Below are positions 11,646-22,025 of a DNA stretch of 64,000 bases, one piece after another. How positions within the stretch are numbered: the first letter of the stretch is position 1; every line of letters starts with the position of its first letter. Position numbers and translations under genes: made by a program. The stretch lies in assembly GCA_902544985.1 (NCBI GenBank), contig CACCFV010000001.1, positions 1 to 64,000 on the forward strand, written 5' to 3'. The notes beneath the pieces were generated by a model. It did no database searches, had not been told where the DNA came from, and was given only the letters and a program-made list of their open reading frames with translations. This DNA comes from an uncultured Pelagibacteraceae bacterium. Its GTDB lineage: Bacteria; Pseudomonadota; Alphaproteobacteria; Pelagibacterales; Pelagibacteraceae.

Positions 11646-13175
11646 ATGAATTTAGTTAAGTCAACAGGGACTTTTGGTTTCTATACTATTATTAGCAGAT
11701 TACTTGGATATTTGAGAGATGTTTTGATAGCAGTTTTTCTTGGAACAAGTTTTTTGGCTGATGCATTTTTTGTAGCATTTAGAATACCTAACACTTTTAG
11801 AAGACTTTTTGCAGAGGGAACTTTTAACTCTGCATTTGTACCAAGCTACACTTCTGAATTAGTTAAAAATAAATCTAGATCAAATAAATTTGCTAATGAT
11901 GTTTTTAATTTATTATTCTTAGCTTTATTTTTTTTAGTTCTCATAATTGAAATTTTTATGCCAATTTTTGTGGGACTGATAGCACCAGGTTTTATTGAAA
12001 ATACTAAAAAATTTGAATTAGCAACTACTTTGACAAGAATTACTTTCCCCTTTTTAATGTTTGTAAGTCTATCTTCCTTTTTTGGTGCAATTTTAAACTC
12101 ACATAATAAATTTGCTGCTGCTTCAGCAGCACCTATTATTTTAAATATAGTTTTAGTTACCATTTTATTTTTTGGAAGATATTTAGGTGATGAATTAATT
12201 TATTATCTTTCCTATGGGGTATCTATCGCAGGATTAATACAATTAATTTTTTTACATAAATTTGTAAAAAAATATTATGCGTTAGATTTTTATTTTAAAT
12301 TTAAAATCACTAATAAAGTAAAATTTTTTTTTAAAAAATTATTACCAAGTATTTTTTCCTCAGGAGTTACCCAAATAAATATTTTGGTTGGAACAATTAT
12401 AGCTTCATTCCAGGCAAGTGCTGTATCATACCTGTATTATGCTGATAGAATATACCAAATTAATTTAGCAATAGCTGGCATAGCTATTGGTGTTGTTGTC
12501 CTGCCTCAACTCTCAAAGCATGTTCACCAAAAAAAAAAGAAGAAAATATCTTTAATTCAAAATAAAGCATTAGAGCTAAGTATGTTTTTAAGTATACCTG
12601 CTTCAGTAGCGTTAGTTATAGGATCTGAACAAATTATTTCAGCTCTATTTGGATATGGTTCTTTTACACAAAACTCAGTTTTTAACTCCTCGAATGCCCT
12701 TTATTATTTTGGCTTAGGACTTCCAGCATTTGCTTTAATAAAAGTCTTTTCGACATTTTTTTTTGCAAATCATAATACTAAAACTCCATTTTATATTTCC
12801 TTAGTTTCTGTTTTGCTAAATATTTTGATAAGTGTTTACTTTTTTAAAGATATTGGTTTTATAATCATTCCTATAGCAACGACAATATCTTCATGGTTTA
12901 ATTCCTTAATATTATTTATCTATTTAAAAAATGATAACTTATTTAAATTTAATGAAACTTTTTTTAAACAGTTTGCTAAGATAATTTTTGCATCAATCAT
13001 GACGGGTATTTTTTTTCAATACCTGATTTTGTTATTTGAAAATCAATTAAGTTATACATATTTCTTTAAGTCTGCTTATTTATTATTATGTGTTTTATTC
13101 TCAATAATTTTTTATTTTGTATTATCATATTTTATCAAAGCTTTTAATTATCAAGATATTAAATTAAAGTATTAA
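11646..13175 (+). CDS. murJ: Lipid II flippase MurJ/MviN
   Basis: Multi-TM protein; SRLLGYLRDVLIAVFLGTSFLADAFFVAFRIPNTFRRLFAEGTFNSAFVP. Confidence 0.95.
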   Translation: MNLVKSTGTFGFYTIISRLLGYLRDVLIAVFLGTSFLADAFFVAFRIPNTFRRLFAEGTFNSAFVPSYTSELVKNKSRSNKFANDVFNLLFLALFFLVLIIEIFMPIFVGLIAPGFIENTKKFELATTLTRITFPFLMFVSLSSFFGAILNSHNKFAAASAAPIILNIVLVTILFFGRYLGDELIYYLSYGVSIAGLIQLIFLHKFVKKYYALDFYFKFKITNKVKFFFKKLLPSIFSSGVTQINILVGTIIASFQASAVSYLYYADRIYQINLAIAGIAIGVVVLPQLSKHVHQKKKKKISLIQNKALELSMFLSIPASVALVIGSEQIISALFGYGSFTQNSVFNSSNALYYFGLGLPAFALIKVFSTFFFANHNTKTPFYISLVSVLLNILISVYFFKDIGFIIIPIATTISSWFNSLILFIYLKNDNLFKFNETFFKQFAKIIFASIMTGIFFQYLILLFENQLSYTYFFKSAYLLLCVLFSIIFYFVLSYFIKAFNYQDIKLKY

Positions 13176-13178
13176 AAT

Positions 13179-14180
13179 ATGAAAAAAAAAATTTTCTCTG
13201 GTGTTCAACCTACTGGAAATCTTCACTTAGGAAATTATTTAGGGGCGATAAAAAATTTTGTTAATTTGAATAATGATACTCAAAATGAATGTATTTTTTG
13301 TGTGGTTGATCTTCATGCAATAACTGTAAGTCAAAATCCAAAAGATCTAAAATCAAATATACATGAGACAGTCGCCACATTTGTTGCAAGTGGAATAGAT
13401 CCTAAAAAAAGTATAATTTTTAATCAGTCTAAAGTTAGTGCTCACTCAGAAGCAGCGTGGATTTTAAGCTGTGTTGCGAGAATGGGGTGGTTAAATAGGA
13501 TGACCCAATTTAAGGAAAAAGCCGGGAAAGATAAAGAGAAAGCAAGCATCGGTCTTTATTCTTATCCTGTTTTAATGGCAGCCGACATTTTATTATATGA
13601 CTCAACCCATGTACCAGTTGGAGATGACCAAAAACAACATTTGGAATTATGTCGTGATATAGCTCAAAAATTTAACAATGATTTTAAAATCGAAAATTTT
13701 TTTATAACCCCCGAACCCTTAATTAAAAAAGAATTTTCTAGAATTATGAGTTTAAAGGATGGTCTTAAAAAGATGAGTAAATCAGAGGTATCAGACTTAA
13801 GTAGAATTAATTTAACTGATGATAAAGATCAAGTAATAAATAAGATTAAAAAAGCAAAAACTGATACTTTGCCTTTACCTAGCAAAATTGAGGAGTTAGA
13901 AAAAAGACCTGAGGCCAAAAATTTACTCGGCATTTATTCAAGTTTAGTGAATAATACACTCCAAGAATCGATTGATGAATTCGCTGGAAAAAATTTTTCA
14001 GAATTTAAAGAAAAATTATCAGATGTAGTTGTTAATGAAATCAATCCAATTTCATTAAAAATTAAAGAGCTATTAGATGATAAAGTTTTTTTAGAAAAAA
14101 TACTTAAAGATGGATACGAGAAAGCTAATGAAATTGCCTCAAAAAAAATAAAAAAAATTCACGAAATCGTAGGTTTTTGA
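13179..14180 (+). CDS. trpS: Tryptophanyl-tRNA synthetase
   Basis: SGVQPTGNLHLGNYLGAI; KMSKS signature. Confidence 0.97.
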   Translation: MKKKIFSGVQPTGNLHLGNYLGAIKNFVNLNNDTQNECIFCVVDLHAITVSQNPKDLKSNIHETVATFVASGIDPKKSIIFNQSKVSAHSEAAWILSCVARMGWLNRMTQFKEKAGKDKEKASIGLYSYPVLMAADILLYDSTHVPVGDDQKQHLELCRDIAQKFNNDFKIENFFITPEPLIKKEFSRIMSLKDGLKKMSKSEVSDLSRINLTDDKDQVINKIKKAKTDTLPLPSKIEELEKRPEAKNLLGIYSSLVNNTLQESIDEFAGKNFSEFKEKLSDVVVNEINPISLKIKELLDDKVFLEKILKDGYEKANEIASKKIKKIHEIVGF

Positions 14181-14233
14181 ATATATTTTCATTAAGCGGT
14201 ACCATTTTTAAAAATATTGCTTATATATAATTT

Positions 14234-14773
14234 ATGTTCGTTCAAACTGAGATAACACCAAATCCTAATTCGTTAAAATTCATACCAGGCAAGGTTGTTT
14301 CTAGTGCAGGATCATTTGAAGTAACTAAAAATGACAATGTAAAAAATGAGCTTGTTAGAAATATCCTCTCAGTTAATGGTGTTGAGGGAATTTTTTTAGG
14401 TAAAGATTTCATTTCAGTCAATAAATATGATAAAAATTCTTGGGATGACATCAAACATATCGTGATTTCTCATATTAATGAATTTTATGCATCAGGAAAA
14501 GAATTTGTCATTAATGAAGATTTAACTGAACAAAATGAAAGCTTTGATGAAATTGAGAAACGAATAGTGCAATTACTTGAGGATAAAATTCGTCCAGCAA
14601 TAGCTAGAGACGGAGGTGATATTAAATTTAAAGAATTTAAAGATGGAGTAGTTAAAGTTCAACTACAAGGGAGCTGTTCCGGCTGTCCTAGTTCTACAAT
14701 GACTTTAAAACAAGGTGTTCAAAATCTTTTATGTCATTACTTACCAGAGGTAAAAAAAGTCGAGGCTATTTAA
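14234..14773 (+). CDS. nfuA: NifU-like Fe-S scaffold protein
   Basis: N-terminal TEITPNPNSLKFIPG domain and C-terminal GSCSGCPSSTMTLKQGV. Confidence 0.93.
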   Translation: MFVQTEITPNPNSLKFIPGKVVSSAGSFEVTKNDNVKNELVRNILSVNGVEGIFLGKDFISVNKYDKNSWDDIKHIVISHINEFYASGKEFVINEDLTEQNESFDEIEKRIVQLLEDKIRPAIARDGGDIKFKEFKDGVVKVQLQGSCSGCPSSTMTLKQGVQNLLCHYLPEVKKVEAI

Positions 14774-14776
14774 TAA

Positions 14777-15859
14777 ATGAGAAAAATCTTTAAAAGAAAT
14801 AAGATCAAACCTTTAAGAGTTTTTGATGAAAATGGTTTAAGTTCACTACCAAGAATTATCTTAAGTAGTGTGGTTGTTATTTTATTTTTTTATTCTTCGC
14901 CAATTATAATTAGTTTTACCAGCAATAAAATTGAAAGTTCAGCTGGAATTCAAAATAATTCAAAAGCAATACTTGCATATACTCTTAATAAAAAATCTTC
15001 AAATTCAACAAATTCTCTAACACTTAATGAGGATGATCTATTAATTGATATTTATAGTTTAAATGATCAAGAAACGGATACAGTAAGATTAGATGCTTCA
15101 ACGATTAAACAGCTTTTTGAAGATACAGATTATAAGCTTGATGACGTTAGAAAAAAAAAATTAGTAAAGCCTATAGCTTTGACTTTACTTCCAGCAGAAA
15201 TAAAAATGATAGAGAGTGTAAAAAAGAGAAAAGAATTCTTTATACAAATAGTACTGCCATTAATTTTGGAGGAAAATAAAAATATTAAATTAGATAGAAA
15301 AAGATTATTCAGCATAATCAATAAGAGCAACAACACAAAATCCGAGAAACAATGGTTAGAAAAAAAATATAAACAATACGGTATACCTTCAAGAGATTTA
15401 TCAATTCTAAAAAGAAGAATGGACATAGTTCCAGTTTCATTAGCACTTGCTCAAGCTGCTAAAGAAACAGGCTGGGGAACTTCAAGATTTGCGCAACAAG
15501 GAAATGCTTTATTTGGACAATGGACGTGGTCAGGAGAAGGATTAAAACCAAAAGACGCTGAAAAAAGTGAAGGCCACAAGGTGATGAAATTTAATGTTTT
15601 GCAAGCATCTGTAAGAGCTTATCAGAGAAATATAAATACTCATTCCAGTTATGAAGATTTTAGATTAGCCAGAGCTAAATTACGAGATTTAGGACAACCA
15701 TTAGACAGCATGATTTTGTCAAATTATTTGGATAAATATGCTGAAACAGGAAATGAGTATGTGAAAGTTTTACAAAAGATTATTCAACAAAATAATTTAA
15801 AGGATTTTGATGATGCAAAACTGTTACCCTCAAGTATTGAGTTAGATAGTTTAACTTAA
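14777..15859 (+). CDS. Glucosaminidase-domain (Bax-like) protein
   Basis: One N-terminal TM; VPVSLALAQAAKETGWGTSRFAQQGNALFGQWTW. Confidence 0.82.
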   Translation: MRKIFKRNKIKPLRVFDENGLSSLPRIILSSVVVILFFYSSPIIISFTSNKIESSAGIQNNSKAILAYTLNKKSSNSTNSLTLNEDDLLIDIYSLNDQETDTVRLDASTIKQLFEDTDYKLDDVRKKKLVKPIALTLLPAEIKMIESVKKRKEFFIQIVLPLILEENKNIKLDRKRLFSIINKSNNTKSEKQWLEKKYKQYGIPSRDLSILKRRMDIVPVSLALAQAAKETGWGTSRFAQQGNALFGQWTWSGEGLKPKDAEKSEGHKVMKFNVLQASVRAYQRNINTHSSYEDFRLARAKLRDLGQPLDSMILSNYLDKYAETGNEYVKVLQKIIQQNNLKDFDDAKLLPSSIELDSLT

Positions 15860-15865
15860 AATTTA

Positions 15866-16921
15866 TTATCTAATAATAAATTGTGTGCCAAACCATCTCC
15901 ATTTACCATTATCATTTACAGAACAATTAATTCGACCTCTTCTTGGTAAAAATGGTTCCCTAAATTCTATTGTGAGTTCTTTCTCGACAAGTTTAATTTT
16001 TGATTTCATCCATTTATCTCCTTCATTTGAATAGCAGTTAATATTTTCAATATTTTTTTGATCATCAAAAAATCTTACTTTAAATTGAGGTGGATTATCA
16101 TCTTTTGATAGCTTTTTTTCCTCAGGTTCTAAGTTTTTATATTCAAGGGGATAATAGTTTATTATTGATTTAAATCTTTTAATTTCTCCATATTTTTCAT
16201 TAATTGGAAATCTTGGAAGTTCAAATTTACTTTTATTTACGTCAATAATTCCAGAGTGTTGTCCGAATGCGATTTTGAAATTTCGAGATATATAATCTCT
16301 CATAAATCCTGAATATTCTCCAAATGGGTAAGAAAATAAAGTTGGCACGTATCCTAATTTTTCTTTAAAAATTAAATTTGATGTTTTTATGTCATTTAAA
16401 AAAACTTCCTTTGATTTATCAATCAAATAATCATGGGAGTGGGAGTGATGCCCAATAACCCCGAATTCACTTCGTTCAATTTCTCTAATTTGTTCCCAAT
16501 TCATGTATCCTTTGTTACCAACAGGTTCAGTGGAGACAAATAATACAAATGGTATTTGATTTTTTTTCAGGAAAGGCCAGGCATTATCGTAAAAGGACTG
16601 AAATGCATCATCAACAGTAAGAAGAATCTTTTTTTCTTTTTTTGGAATATCAAACTCATTTTCAAAATCTTTTGGATGATAAAAGGTCAAGTTAGCATCT
16701 AAAATAAGTTCAACATGTTTCTTGAAAATATCCATTGATATATTCGTTGATGGATATTTAAATTCATTAAATCGATGGTACATAATAGACAGTACACCCT
16801 CATCATTAGAAAAATATTTAACATTATTTTCTTGTGCGTTTGAGTTAAAAGTCAATATAATTAAAAAAATGAATAAATTAATTATAGATGCTGCAAAGGA
16901 TAATATTTTTTTTATGATCAT
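15866..16921 (-). CDS. Secreted polysaccharide deacetylase family protein
   Basis: Signal peptide; LLTVDDAFQSFYDNAWPFLKK and GHHSHSHDYL NodB-type motifs. Confidence 0.85.
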   Translation of the reverse strand: MIIKKILSFAASIINLFIFLIILTFNSNAQENNVKYFSNDEGVLSIMYHRFNEFKYPSTNISMDIFKKHVELILDANLTFYHPKDFENEFDIPKKEKKILLTVDDAFQSFYDNAWPFLKKNQIPFVLFVSTEPVGNKGYMNWEQIREIERSEFGVIGHHSHSHDYLIDKSKEVFLNDIKTSNLIFKEKLGYVPTLFSYPFGEYSGFMRDYISRNFKIAFGQHSGIIDVNKSKFELPRFPINEKYGEIKRFKSIINYYPLEYKNLEPEEKKLSKDDNPPQFKVRFFDDQKNIENINCYSNEGDKWMKSKIKLVEKELTIEFREPFLPRRGRINCSVNDNGKWRWFGTQFIIR

Positions 16922-17252
16922 TAATAATAATACTTATAGTGTTACTCATGAAAATAGCAAAAATAATTATGAAAAACTGTTTGTTTTACTCACTGATTTT
17001 TTAAAAAATAATAATTTAGACATTAGTGATATTGGATTAATTTATATAAATAGAGGTCCTGGTAGTTTTGCAGGTATCAGAAATTCTTTATCAACAATTA
17101 AAGCAATTCATATGATTAAAAAAATTGATTATTATTGTTTTAGTTTTAAGGACTTTGAGAATGAAACGAATATAAAGTATGAAAATATACCGCATCTTTG
17201 CAGTAAATTTAGCCTCAAAAAAAATTTGATTAAACCTTATTATATAAGTTAG
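16869..17252 (+). CDS. tsaB: Short TsaB-like protein (t6A biosynthesis); tracked ORF opens at 16722 but homology begins at ATG 16869
   Basis: MNKLIIDAAKDN start and RGPGSFAGIRNSLSTIKAI, matching TsaB GPGSFTGLRIGLA; C-terminus KPYYIS resembles the TsaB PxYLR ending; upstream of fur/miaB as in other alphaproteobacteria. Confidence 0.75.
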   Translation: MNKLIIDAAKDNIFFMIINNNTYSVTHENSKNNYEKLFVLLTDFLKNNNLDISDIGLIYINRGPGSFAGIRNSLSTIKAIHMIKKIDYYCFSFKDFENETNIKYENIPHLCSKFSLKKNLIKPYYIS

Positions 17253-17254
17253 AA

Positions 17255-17701
17255 TTGGGTATGACAGACACTGTGGATACAATTGAACAAAAGTGTTTAG
17301 CTAAAGGTGTTAAACTTACAGAACAAAGAAAAATTATTGCAAAAATAATTTCGGAGTCAAAAGCAGAGTATGGAGAGTCAGATCACCCTGATGTAGATGA
17401 ACTTTATAGTCGTGTTTCGAAAGTTGATCCAAAAATAAGTATAGCTACAGTTTATAGAACAGTTAAACTATTCGAGGAGGCTGGGATCTTAACAAAACAT
17501 GATTTTAAGGGTGGAAAGGCAAGATATGAAGCAATGATTGAGAGCCATCATGATCATTTGATAGATATCAAAACAGGTGAGATTATAGAATTTGTTGATG
17601 ATGAGATAGAGAAACTTCAAAAAAAAGTTGCTGAAAAATATGGTTATAAATTAGTAGATCATAAATTAGAATTATATGGGGTTAAAAAAAAGCCTCAATA
17701 A
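17255..17701 (+). CDS. fur: Fur/Mur-family metalloregulator
   Basis: LTEQRKIIAKII...ISIATVYRTVKLFEEAGIL; ESHHDHLI. Confidence 0.9.
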   Translation: MGMTDTVDTIEQKCLAKGVKLTEQRKIIAKIISESKAEYGESDHPDVDELYSRVSKVDPKISIATVYRTVKLFEEAGILTKHDFKGGKARYEAMIESHHDHLIDIKTGEIIEFVDDEIEKLQKKVAEKYGYKLVDHKLELYGVKKKPQ

Positions 17702-19030
17702 ATGAGTCAAAAAATTTTCATTAAAACTTTTGGATGTCAAATGAATGAGTATGATTCTAACAGAATATTAGATACTGTAAAAAAAATTGGTTATGAAAAG
17801 ACAGAAAAATACGAGGATGCTAATTGTTATCTGTTAAACACATGTCATATAAGGGATAAAGCTAAAGAAAAAGTTTATTCTGAAATAGGTAGAGTAAAAA
17901 AAATTTTTAAATTTAAAAAAAAACCATTAGTTATTATTACAGGTTGTGTTGCTCAAGCAGAAAATCAAGAAATGCTAAAAAGAGAGCCTTTCATTGATTT
18001 GGTAATAGGTCCTCAAGCTTACCATAAAATTAATGATACAATTTTAAATTACGTTGAAAAAAAAAGGAAACTTGAAGAAACAGAGTTTGATGCGGTTACA
18101 AAATTTGAATATTTGAGTAAAATAAAAACTAAAGTAGAAAAAGTTTCATCTTTTTTAACAATTCAAGAAGGCTGTGATAAGTTCTGTCATTTTTGTGTAG
18201 TTCCTTACACTAGAGGACCAGAGTACTCAAGACCACCTAGTCAAATTTTAGATGAAGCAAAATATTTGGCGGACAACGGTGTAAGAGAAATAACTTTGTT
18301 AGGTCAAAATGTTAACGCTTATGAAAGTAATGGTTCTCGTTTATCAGATTTAATATTAAGTATTGAAAAATTAAATGATATTAAAAGAATAAGATACACA
18401 ACATCTCATCCAAAAGATATGACTAATGACCTGATTGAAGTTTATAAATATTCTAATAAACTTATGCCGCTTGTACATTTACCAGTACAAAGTGGATCAA
18501 ATAGAATATTAAAATTAATGAATAGAAATCATTCTATTGAGAATTACCTCGAAACATTTAATAAGCTTAAAGAAATTAATTCAAAAATAGAATTTTCAAG
18601 TGATTTTATAATAGCTTACCCTGGGGAAGAAAATCGAGATTTTGAGGATACTTTAAATTTAATTAAAAAAGTGAAGTTTATAAATTCTTATTCATATGTA
18701 TTTAGCCCTAGACCTGGAACCGTCTCTGAAAATTTAAATTTAATTGATAAAAAAACTTCATTTAAAAGATTAGAAATAATTCAAAATGAGTTGTTTGAAA
18801 ACCAGATCCAAAAAAACAAGTCTTTAGAAAATAATATTGTGGAGGTGTTAGTTGAAAATTTCACAGAAGATAAAACCAAAACATTTGGAAGATCTAAGCA
18901 CATGACATCAGTTATCTTTGATGGTAAGAGAACTGACATTGGAAAAATTGTGCAAGTAAAAATTAGCAAAAGTAATAGAAGTACTTTATTTGGTGAAATT
19001 GTAGATAATTCTAATCAGAAAGTTGCATAA
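17702..19030 (+). CDS. miaB: tRNA-2-methylthio-N6-dimethylallyladenosine synthase
   Basis: TFGCQMNEYDS, radical-SAM CDKFCHFCVVPYTRG, TRAM C-terminus. Confidence 0.97.
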   Translation: MSQKIFIKTFGCQMNEYDSNRILDTVKKIGYEKTEKYEDANCYLLNTCHIRDKAKEKVYSEIGRVKKIFKFKKKPLVIITGCVAQAENQEMLKREPFIDLVIGPQAYHKINDTILNYVEKKRKLEETEFDAVTKFEYLSKIKTKVEKVSSFLTIQEGCDKFCHFCVVPYTRGPEYSRPPSQILDEAKYLADNGVREITLLGQNVNAYESNGSRLSDLILSIEKLNDIKRIRYTTSHPKDMTNDLIEVYKYSNKLMPLVHLPVQSGSNRILKLMNRNHSIENYLETFNKLKEINSKIEFSSDFIIAYPGEENRDFEDTLNLIKKVKFINSYSYVFSPRPGTVSENLNLIDKKTSFKRLEIIQNELFENQIQKNKSLENNIVEVLVENFTEDKTKTFGRSKHMTSVIFDGKRTDIGKIVQVKISKSNRSTLFGEIVDNSNQKVA

Positions 19031-19032
19031 AC

Positions 19033-20028
19033 TTGAGTGGAATAACAAAAAAAAATATTGATCAGGCAATAAAGTTTGTTTACTCGGACAATAACTCTTT
19101 AAGTGTAATATTTCATGACAACGATTTGTTAATGGGCGTTGTTGGTGAATTTAATAAAAATTTACAGGAACTTGAAAAAATCACCAAATGCAGATTATAT
19201 TCAAGGGGAAATTCTATTCTTATAAAATCAGATCCAGAAACAAATGAAAAGGTAAAGAATGCAATTCAATTTTTAGTTAACCAATTTATTAATAATGGAA
19301 ATATCGAAAATAAAGATATACTTTCTTCGGTAGATAAATTTATGATTAATGAAAAAATAAAAAATAATAACGTAACAGATATTATCAAAACTCCTAAAAA
19401 ATCTATAATTCCTAGATCTGAAAAACAAAAAAATTATGTCAGAGCTTTAAGACAAAGTGATATTGTAATATCTGCGGGACCAGCAGGAACAGGCAAGACC
19501 TTTTTGGCCGTTGCGGTAGGTCTTACAATGCTTTTAGAGAAAAAGATTGAAAGAATAATTTTATCAAGACCTGCTGTTGAAGCTGGAGAGCGTTTAGGAT
19601 TCTTGCCTGGTGATATGAAAGAGAAAGTAGACCCTTATCTAAGACCGTTATATGACTCTTTATACGACCTGTTTGATTTCGAAAAAATTCAAAGAATGAT
19701 TGAAATTGGAGATATAGAAATAGCACCATTAGCTTTTATGAGAGGTCGAACTCTTAAAAATTCCTTTGCAATTTTAGATGAAGCACAAAATGCAACTGAT
19801 ACTCAGATCAAAATGTTTCTAACTCGTATTGGTGAAAATTCAAAAATTGTAGTTAACGGAGATCCAACTCAAATTGATCTACCTAACAAAAATATGTCGG
19901 GATTGGTAAGATCAAAAGAATTACTTGGACATTTAAAAGAGATATCAATAGTTGATTTTGATCACTCAGATGTTGTTAGACATCCACTTGTATCAAAAAT
20001 AGTAAAAGCATATTCAAATAATGATTAA
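19033..20028 (+). CDS. phoH: PhoH-like ATPase (TTG start)
   Basis: GPAGTGKTFLAVAVGL Walker A; AILDEAQNAT Walker B. Confidence 0.93.
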   Translation: MSGITKKNIDQAIKFVYSDNNSLSVIFHDNDLLMGVVGEFNKNLQELEKITKCRLYSRGNSILIKSDPETNEKVKNAIQFLVNQFINNGNIENKDILSSVDKFMINEKIKNNNVTDIIKTPKKSIIPRSEKQKNYVRALRQSDIVISAGPAGTGKTFLAVAVGLTMLLEKKIERIILSRPAVEAGERLGFLPGDMKEKVDPYLRPLYDSLYDLFDFEKIQRMIEIGDIEIAPLAFMRGRTLKNSFAILDEAQNATDTQIKMFLTRIGENSKIVVNGDPTQIDLPNKNMSGLVRSKELLGHLKEISIVDFDHSDVVRHPLVSKIVKAYSNND

Positions 20029-20482
20029 AGTTAGTGTCTTCTCTGAAGAGAGGGCGTGGTCAAAAAGACTGAAAAATACAGATATTTTTTTTAAAAAAAT
20101 ATGTAGGGCTTTTCCAAAGAAATATCAATTTTCAAACAAAAAAGTATTATTTAGCTTACTACTTTCTAATAATAAAAATATTAAAAAATTAAATAAAAAT
20201 TTTAGAAATAAAAATAAATCTACTGATATTTTATCTTTTCCATTCAATAAAAAAATGAAATTTTCAAAAAATATGTATTTGGGAGATATTATAATTAGTT
20301 ATAATTATTTAAATAAGCCCAAATCTCAGAATTTGGGGTTATTTAAACAAAAAACTATTAAAATTTTTATTCATGGTTTTCTTCACCTTTTAGGATTTGA
20401 CCACAAAAAGAATAAAGATTATTTTAAAATGTTAAGAGAAGAAAATTTTATATATAAGCATGTAAAATCTAAAATAAATTAA
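20021..20482 (+). CDS. ybeY: Endoribonuclease YbeY
   Basis: NKSTDILSFPF; HGFLHLLGFDHKK zinc motif. Confidence 0.93.
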   Translation: MIKVSVFSEERAWSKRLKNTDIFFKKICRAFPKKYQFSNKKVLFSLLLSNNKNIKKLNKNFRNKNKSTDILSFPFNKKMKFSKNMYLGDIIISYNYLNKPKSQNLGLFKQKTIKIFIHGFLHLLGFDHKKNKDYFKMLREENFIYKHVKSKIN

Positions 20483-20483
20483 T

Positions 20484-22025
20484 TTGAAAAAAAAATTTTT
20501 TATTGAATCAATTATTTTAATTTTACTAGGTTCCTTTTCGTCATTAAGCTTACCTCCATTTAATTATATCCTAATTAATTTTTTAACTTTTAGTTTACTC
20601 TATATTCTTTTGATAAAAATCTTTGAGGTAAGTAAAAATAAAAAGTTATTTTTCCTCTATGGTTGGTTATTTGGACTCGGATATTTTATAAGTAATCTTT
20701 ATTGGATTTCTATATCATTAACTTTTGATGAAAGCTTTAAGTTTTTGATTCCTATAAGTATAGTTTTAATCCCAGCTTTTTTAGCTTTATTTTATGGTTT
20801 AGCCTCATTTTTATTTTTAATCCTGAAGCCAAAGAAAAATTTAAGCTCTTTTTTTCTTTTTTCTCTAATATTTGGGACAATTGAATTCATAAGAGGAACT
20901 ATTCTGACTGGGTTTCCATGGAATTTAATTGCTTATAGTTTTTCTAATTATATTGAAATTTTAAGTATTACTTCGATTATTGGCACTTATAGCTTTAATC
21001 TTTTTTGTATTTCTCTTTTTACTAGTGCTTCATTTTTAATTTTAAGAGATAACAAAAAAGAAATTATTGTTTGTATTTTATTTTTTATAATAACTTTATC
21101 TTTTTATTTCTTTGGATCTCAACGATTAGAAAAATTCAATAATATTAAGGCTAATAAATTAGATTACAAATTAAGAGTTATAAGCTCAAATGTTAGTATT
21201 GATAGATTTTATAACGATACCGATCCTATTTCAGTAATCAATGATCTCATTAAAATCAGTTCTCCACAAAAAAATGAAAAAACGATTTTTATTTGGCCTG
21301 AGGGTATATTGCCAGATATTTCAAAAAACCAACTAAGGGAATATAAATTTTTATTTGAGAATGAATTTAATGAAAATCACATATTATCAATTGGGATTAA
21401 CGATATCAAAAAAGAAGGTCAAATTATTAGATATTATAATTCATTAACAATTTATAATCACAATCTTGAAATATTAAATTCATACAACAAAGTTAAACTA
21501 GTTCCCTTTGGTGAGTTTTTACCCTTTGAAAAAATGCTGAGGCTTATAGGATTAAAGACAATTACTAATAATTATCAATCTTATTCAAAAGGAGAAAAAA
21601 GAAATATTATAGAAGTGAATAATACTAATTTTTCGGTAAGACTATTACCACTTATTTGTTATGAAATAATTTATAGTGGAAATATTTTTGATAACAGAGA
21701 TTTTGATTTTATTGTAAATGTTTCTGAAGATGGTTGGTTTGGTAAGTCTATAGGTCCTCATCAACATTTTGTGCACAGTATTTATAGAGCTATTGAAAGT
21801 GGTAAATATGTTTTAAGATCTGCTAACAATGGGATAGCCGCAATAGTTAATCCATTGGGAGTTGTTGAAAAACAAGTCGATTTAAATGAATCTAGTTTTG
21901 TTGATTTATCTGAAACAAAAAAGTTAGAGCCAACAATATTTGCAAAATATGGAAATAAAATTTTTGCAATAGTAATTTTATTGTATATTTTTTTAATATT
22001 TTCATTTAATAGAATTAAAAAATGA
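20484..22025 (+). CDS. lnt: Apolipoprotein N-acyltransferase (TTG start)
   Basis: N-terminal TM helices, [32 protein letters not shown]. Confidence 0.93.
   Translation: MKKKFFIESIILILLGSFSSLSLPPFNYILINFLTFSLLYILLIKIFEVSKNKKLFFLYGWLFGLGYFISNLYWISISLTFDESFKFLIPISIVLIPAFLALFYGLASFLFLILKPKKNLSSFFLFSLIFGTIEFIRGTILTGFPWNLIAYSFSNYIEILSITSIIGTYSFNLFCISLFTSASFLILRDNKKEIIVCILFFIITLSFYFFGSQRLEKFNNIKANKLDYKLRVISSNVSIDRFYNDTDPISVINDLIKISSPQKNEKTIFIWPEGILPDISKNQLREYKFLFENEFNENHILSIGINDIKKEGQIIRYYNSLTIYNHNLEILNSYNKVKLVPFGEFLPFEKMLRLIGLKTITNNYQSYSKGEKRNIIEVNNTNFSVRLLPLICYEIIYSGNIFDNRDFDFIVNVSEDGWFGKSIGPHQHFVHSIYRAIESGKYVLRSANNGIAAIVNPLGVVEKQVDLNESSFVDLSETKKLEPTIFAKYGNKIFAIVILLYIFLIFSFNRIKK

Noticed and set aside
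16722-16868. Upstream extension of the tsaB ORF
   Set aside because: TsaB homology starts at 16869; the extension is antisense to the deacetylase.
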